DNA from: Spirosoma sp.
GTDB lineage: Bacteria > Bacteroidota > Bacteroidia > Cytophagales > Spirosomataceae
Assembly (NCBI GenBank): GCA_025351545.1
Contig: JANXVQ010000061.1
Coordinates: 1 to 9,869, forward strand
Direction: 5' to 3'
Length of the DNA stretch: 9,869 nucleotides
Position numbers and translations under genes: made by a program. Within the stretch, counting starts at the first letter, position 1. Each line of letters starts with the position of its first letter. The notes beneath the pieces were generated by a model, which saw nothing but the letters and a program-made list of their open reading frames with translations, did no database searches and was not told the DNA's origin. Positions 7,073 to 9,869 of this stretch are shown piece by piece.

Positions 7073-7915
7073 TCACCGAATCGGCGTGTCTCTCGAATCA
7101 GCGTAGGCTTTGCTGTAATCAATTTTCTTCACTTGCCCGGCCACGTAGCGAATTCCCTGAAAAATATGCCGGATAAATGTATCATCACCTTCATAATCCG
7201 TTTTAGCATGGCCGAGTGTTGTACACCAGGTGTAGCCGCCATCGAAATTATAGTACCAGACTGATGGGTAAAGTTGGGTATAAGAACCACTAAACTGTTT
7301 CACTTTTTCGGGTTCATCCTGATTGAGCGATGTTAACTCACTGGCCATAATAACCGTTGGACCGGGCGACATTTCTTTAGTAAAATAGAACTCATCTTCT
7401 CTTGTCCAAACTTTCGGCAAGTCCTGCATCGACGAATTTTTCGAGTCAATAACGTCAACGTTGAATTTCTGGAATTTAGGATGCCAGGCAAACGTGCCGC
7501 CAATCATCCGCTTGAACCACGTCCAGTTTCGCTCCGTACCCATAACCGAGTGAATACCAACAAAGCCGCCACCCGCTTCGATATACCGCCGAAACGCCAG
7601 CCGTTGAACATCGGTATCGAAAACGTCGTTGTTCGTGCTCGGAAAAATCAGGAGGGTGTATTGTTTTAGATTGTCTTCGGTGAAAACGGTTGGCTGATCG
7701 GAAACATTAACCGAAAAACCATATTGCTGACCAAGTTTCTGCATGCACAGAACCGCATTTGGAATATTATCATGGACATAGCCTTTGCCGTTTTTCGTAT
7801 AAACCAGCACCTTAACTTTTTTCCAGTTAACGGCGGTGTTCTGACACCAGACCGCGGTTGTGCTCACCAGACATATTACCAAACAAACAAGCCATACCGT
7901 AGCAATTCGATTCAT
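7073..7915 (-). CDS. secreted ThuA-domain protein
   Basis: The 280-residue product starts with a signal peptide (hydrophobic 7-22, probable cleavage near CQ at 24-25). The cysteine is not in a good lipobox, so it is more likely periplasmic than a lipoprotein. The ThuA domain, a class I glutamine-amidotransferase-like fold, follows from about residue 34. It has KVLVYTK..GYVHDNIP (34-52), GGGFVGIHS (115-123), GGTFAWHP (139-146), DEFY (174-177) and TTLGHAKTDY (232-241). The domain is named after trehalose-utilisation protein ThuA; secreted Bacteroidota members are common and thought to act on carbohydrates, but the reaction here cannot be read from sequence. Start ATG 7915 fits the signal peptide. 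It lies 41 bases below the broken kinase, and its TGA is followed by a strong hairpin. Confidence 0.92.
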   Translation of the reverse strand: MNRIATVWLVCLVICLVSTTAVWCQNTAVNWKKVKVLVYTKNGKGYVHDNIPNAVLCMQKLGQQYGFSVNVSDQPTVFTEDNLKQYTLLIFPSTNNDVFDTDVQRLAFRRYIEAGGGFVGIHSVMGTERNWTWFKRMIGGTFAWHPKFQKFNVDVIDSKNSSMQDLPKVWTREDEFYFTKEMSPGPTVIMASELTSLNQDEPEKVKQFSGSYTQLYPSVWYYNFDGGYTWCTTLGHAKTDYEGDDTFIRHIFQGIRYVAGQVKKIDYSKAYADSRDTPIR

Positions 7916-7956
7916 CTCTAATACTGGTTGATGAATCTATAAGCACAGATTACTGA

Positions 7957-9289
7957 TTATCTACGCGTGTTCTTTACTTCCTGATCAACAGGCAATCGAA
8001 AATAGAAAGCGGCCCCCTCTATAACGGCCGAATCCAACCCAATCTGGCCATTCATGCTCTGAATGAATTCACTCGAAATAGCTAACCCCAAACCAGTACC
8101 TCCCGGCGTGGATTCGCCCGGCGTGGATTCGCCCGGCGTAGATTCGCCCGTTGAGAACAGGTGCATTGACATAGCGGTCAAAAACCCGATGCTGATGTTC
8201 AGGCCGAATACCCGTGCCGTGGTCACGAACCCGAAACTCAATAAACGTATCGACCTCATGCGCCAATACGTCGATCACACTATCGGTTGGGCTATGGCGG
8301 ATCGCGTTGGAGAGAAAGTTAATCAGCACCCACGATGCCTTGTCGGGGTCGGCCAGCACAGCGGGCAAATTTTCAGGCGCTGTTACAGCCAACGAAATAT
8401 GTTTATTTTTTGCCGCTACCCGGAGAGCGTTGGTCGCATAATTAACAATATCGGCTGGGGCAACGGCCAGAATGTTGAGCTGAATTTGTCCCGATTCAAC
8501 CTGGGCCATATTAAAGGAGTTCGCCGGTAAGCTTCAATAGTCGATTTATGTCGTCGCCAACGTTAGCAACGAGTGCTTTTTGTTCGGCATTTAACTGACC
8601 AACGCAACTATCTACCAGCAACTTAAGGCTCATTTTGCTGCTGGATAAGGGCGTTTTCAATTCGTGTGAAATTGTGGCAATGAAGTTCGTTTTAGCCAGA
8701 TCCAGTTCTTTGTAAGGCGTACTATTTTCGGAATGAGCGTATCAATCCGTCGTTTTTCAGACAGTACCCGCGCCAGATTAGAATGCTCGTACTCATCTAA
8801 CTTCCGGGCCATCGAATTAAACGAACTCGTTAGTTCACCAAACTCATCGTTAGAATCAATGTGCAACCGCTCTTCAAAATTGCGTTTGGCAATCTGCTTA
8901 ATACCTCGCGTCAACTCGCGCACGGGATTTCCCACATAGCCAGGGAAATTAATGATAAACGAAAACAGGATTAAAAAACACACCGTTCCAACGACGGCTA
9001 ACCACCAAAGGGCGTCTTTTGCCGTTTGTTTAGCGATCTCATTTTTTCGGACGATGGCCTGCCGATTGAGGTCGTCCAGTGCGAATAAGTTTTGCCGGAT
9101 ATGAGCAATGATCACCGCGTCTGTTGTTCCGGTTCGTAGCCGGGTATACTCCCGGCGCGAGTTACTGGTCACATCCTGTTCGCCAATCCCGGTTATATTG
9201 GCTTCTTGTTTCTTCAGTCCTCGTTCAAAATCGGCTAGTCCATCGGGGTCGCGTTCAATCGGGTCAGCAATCATGGCCAGCGCCTTTTG
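7957..9289 (-). pseudogene. KinB-like HAMP sensor histidine kinase with multiple disabling lesions
   Basis: The fragments form one kinase read in order on the minus strand. From about 9289 to 8737 come the end of a periplasmic helical sensor, a membrane helix (LWWLAVVGTVCFLILFSFII) and a HAMP domain (VRELTRGIKQIAKRNF and following) ending EKRRIDTLI. Relatives then have a PAS domain of roughly 100 residues; here the sequence jumps, with a frame change near 8727-8737, straight to STPYKELDLAKTNF. HisKA follows with the phospho-acceptor in ISHELKTPL. At 8513-8515 an extra A (T on the coding strand) shifts the frame between GELL and NMAQVESG. The HATPase has INFLSNAIRHSP (N box) and RDHGTGI (G1). 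At 8147-8149 an extra C shifts it again before GGTGLGLAIS (G2), and it ends at TAA 7957-7959. The first membrane helix and about 50 N-terminal residues are missing; TAG 9290-9292 and the kup terminator lie just upstream. Sequencing error could explain the single-base shifts but not the lost domains. Confidence 0.88.
8102..8150 (-). repeat. 15-bp tandem repeat, 3.3 copies, beside the kinase G2 box
   Basis: The unit CCCGGCGTGGATTCG occurs at 8102-8116, 8117-8131 and 8132-8146 (the last with G-to-A at 8140), then a partial CCCG. In the coding frame it encodes three repeats of GESTP directly before GGTGLGLAIS, so it lengthens the ATP lid in multiples of five residues. The single-base frameshift of the gene lies at its edge, which fits replication slippage here. 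Confidence 0.95.
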
Positions 9290-9339
9290 CTATTCCCATG
9301 TGGGCAATGACGATATTGACACTAACTTCGATATAGTTA

Positions 9340-9390
9340 AGTCAGTAAAGACAAAAAGTCGACCTCGCCAAAATGCCAGGGTCGACTTTT
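9340..9390 (-). terminator. intrinsic terminator downstream of kup
   Basis: AAAAGTCGACC (9354-9364) and GGTCGACTTTT (9380-9390) pair perfectly over 11 bp around a 15-base loop. On the minus strand the hairpin is followed by TTTTTGTCTTT. It starts 25 bases past the kup stop codon. The symmetric A and T tracts would also allow termination on the plus strand, though no plus-strand gene needs it. Confidence 0.88.
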
Positions 9391-9415
9391 CTATTTTTCC
9401 GGGTACGAACTTAAT

Positions 9416-9869
9416 TTACGAACTCACTGCGTCTGTTTTTGATTTTATGCGCGTTAGCCGAAGGTTGGCAGGCCGGGTCAACACCAGTGGAACATCTTCG
9501 ACCACAACGTTGCTGGTATCTAAACCATAGGCCGCCTGGGGTGGCAAAGCGATATGTTTCAGCAGAAAGTATCCCTTCATAATGAGTTTCGACGTTACAG
9601 GCAAGTCGTTCTCGTAAGACAGAAAAGAACGGAACAGCACAAACCGGAAATCGCCCGGTACGCGGTGGGCATTTAACGACCGATACCGGCTATCAATAGT
9701 TACTTCCTTGTTTTTGACCATATCTTCTACGACCATTCTGAACAGCATATTGATTCGAGGCTGCACCCGGAAACCCAGATAGAAGGTCACAAAATAGACG
9801 TCTTCATGAGCCAGCGTATCCACTTTATAGCGCATCTCATACGGTTCGTCTTCCACACAAATGTGCAGA
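9416..9869 (-). CDS. kup: Kup-family potassium uptake protein, C-terminal 150 residues (5' end outside window)
   Basis: The frame is open from the window edge and ends at TAA 9416-9418. The visible 150 residues are the soluble C-terminal domain of Kup/HAK/KT transporters. They start within a DEPY motif and continue with VYFVTFYLGFRVQPRINMLF, a VVEDMV.NKEV.IDSRY block, GDFRFVLF and FLSYENDLP. The end is LDTSNVVVEDVPLVLTR, as in Bacteroidetes members. Kup imports potassium with protons through a membrane domain of about a dozen helices, all outside this window; the C-terminal domain lies in the cytoplasm. An internal GTG at 9854-9856 is not a real start because conserved sequence continues upstream. 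A strong terminator follows, separating it from the broken kinase. Confidence 0.93.
   Translation of the reverse strand, partial: LHICVEDEPYEMRYKVDTLAHEDVYFVTFYLGFRVQPRINMLFRMVVEDMVKNKEVTIDSRYRSLNAHRVPGDFRFVLFRSFLSYENDLPVTSKLIMKGYFLLKHIALPPQAAYGLDTSNVVVEDVPLVLTRPANLRLTRIKSKTDAVSS

Noticed and set aside
8063..8530. 155-codon plus-strand open frame with a PGVDS repeat
   Set aside because: It lies exactly opposite the histidine kinase fragments, whose conserved N, G1 and G2 motifs prove the minus strand is the coding one. The repeat is the antisense view of the 15-bp tandem repeat.

Overview
The window looks like chromosomal DNA from a Bacteroidota bacterium of the order Cytophagales, most like Spirosoma or a relative. 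This rests on the families present (a Bacteroidetes-type Kup transporter, a small low-affinity iron permease family protein, a KinB-like HAMP/PAS kinase, secreted SMP-30 and ThuA proteins), on the general lack of Shine-Dalgarno sequences before starts, and on one copy of a Bacteroidetes-type -7 element (TAnnTTTG). It is inference from remembered families; no search was run.

Layout. At the left end are the last 31 codons of an unidentified plus-strand gene, then tRNA-Lys(CUU) with a clear intrinsic terminator. Positions 282-847 hold no intact gene, only an apparent decayed plus-strand fragment that resembles part of a YgjP/DUF45 metallopeptidase. Positions 848-3256 (minus) hold a four-PAS soluble hybrid-less sensor histidine kinase of 802 codons, interrupted by two in-frame amber codons, both where glutamine is expected. 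A divergent intergenic region leads to an intact plus-strand iron-permease-like gene (3553-4041). From 4179 to the right end everything is on the minus strand: a DUF72 protein, a YihY/BrkB-type membrane protein, a secreted SMP-30/gluconolactonase-like protein, a secreted ThuA-domain protein, a heavily damaged HAMP histidine kinase (7957-9289), and the C-terminal 150 residues of a Kup potassium transporter that runs off the right end.

How it fits together. The SMP-30 and ThuA proteins both carry signal peptides and are families met around sugar or sugar-lactone metabolism, so they may serve one extracytoplasmic carbohydrate task. They are separated by a strong 58-bp hairpin, so they are probably not a simple two-gene operon. 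The damaged HAMP kinase lies directly downstream of kup but behind a strong terminator.

The most notable theme is decay of signal transduction. Two unrelated histidine kinases on the same strand are both broken. One has only C-to-T type nonsense changes in an otherwise perfect reading frame; the other has a lost N-terminus, a deleted PAS domain, two one-base homopolymer frameshifts and a 15-bp tandem repeat beside its ATP-lid motif. No CRISPR array, insertion sequence, phage gene or recognisable new multi-gene system was found. The points worth checking are the amber codons, three unexplained inverted repeats and an orphan promoter-like site antisense to the DUF72 gene.
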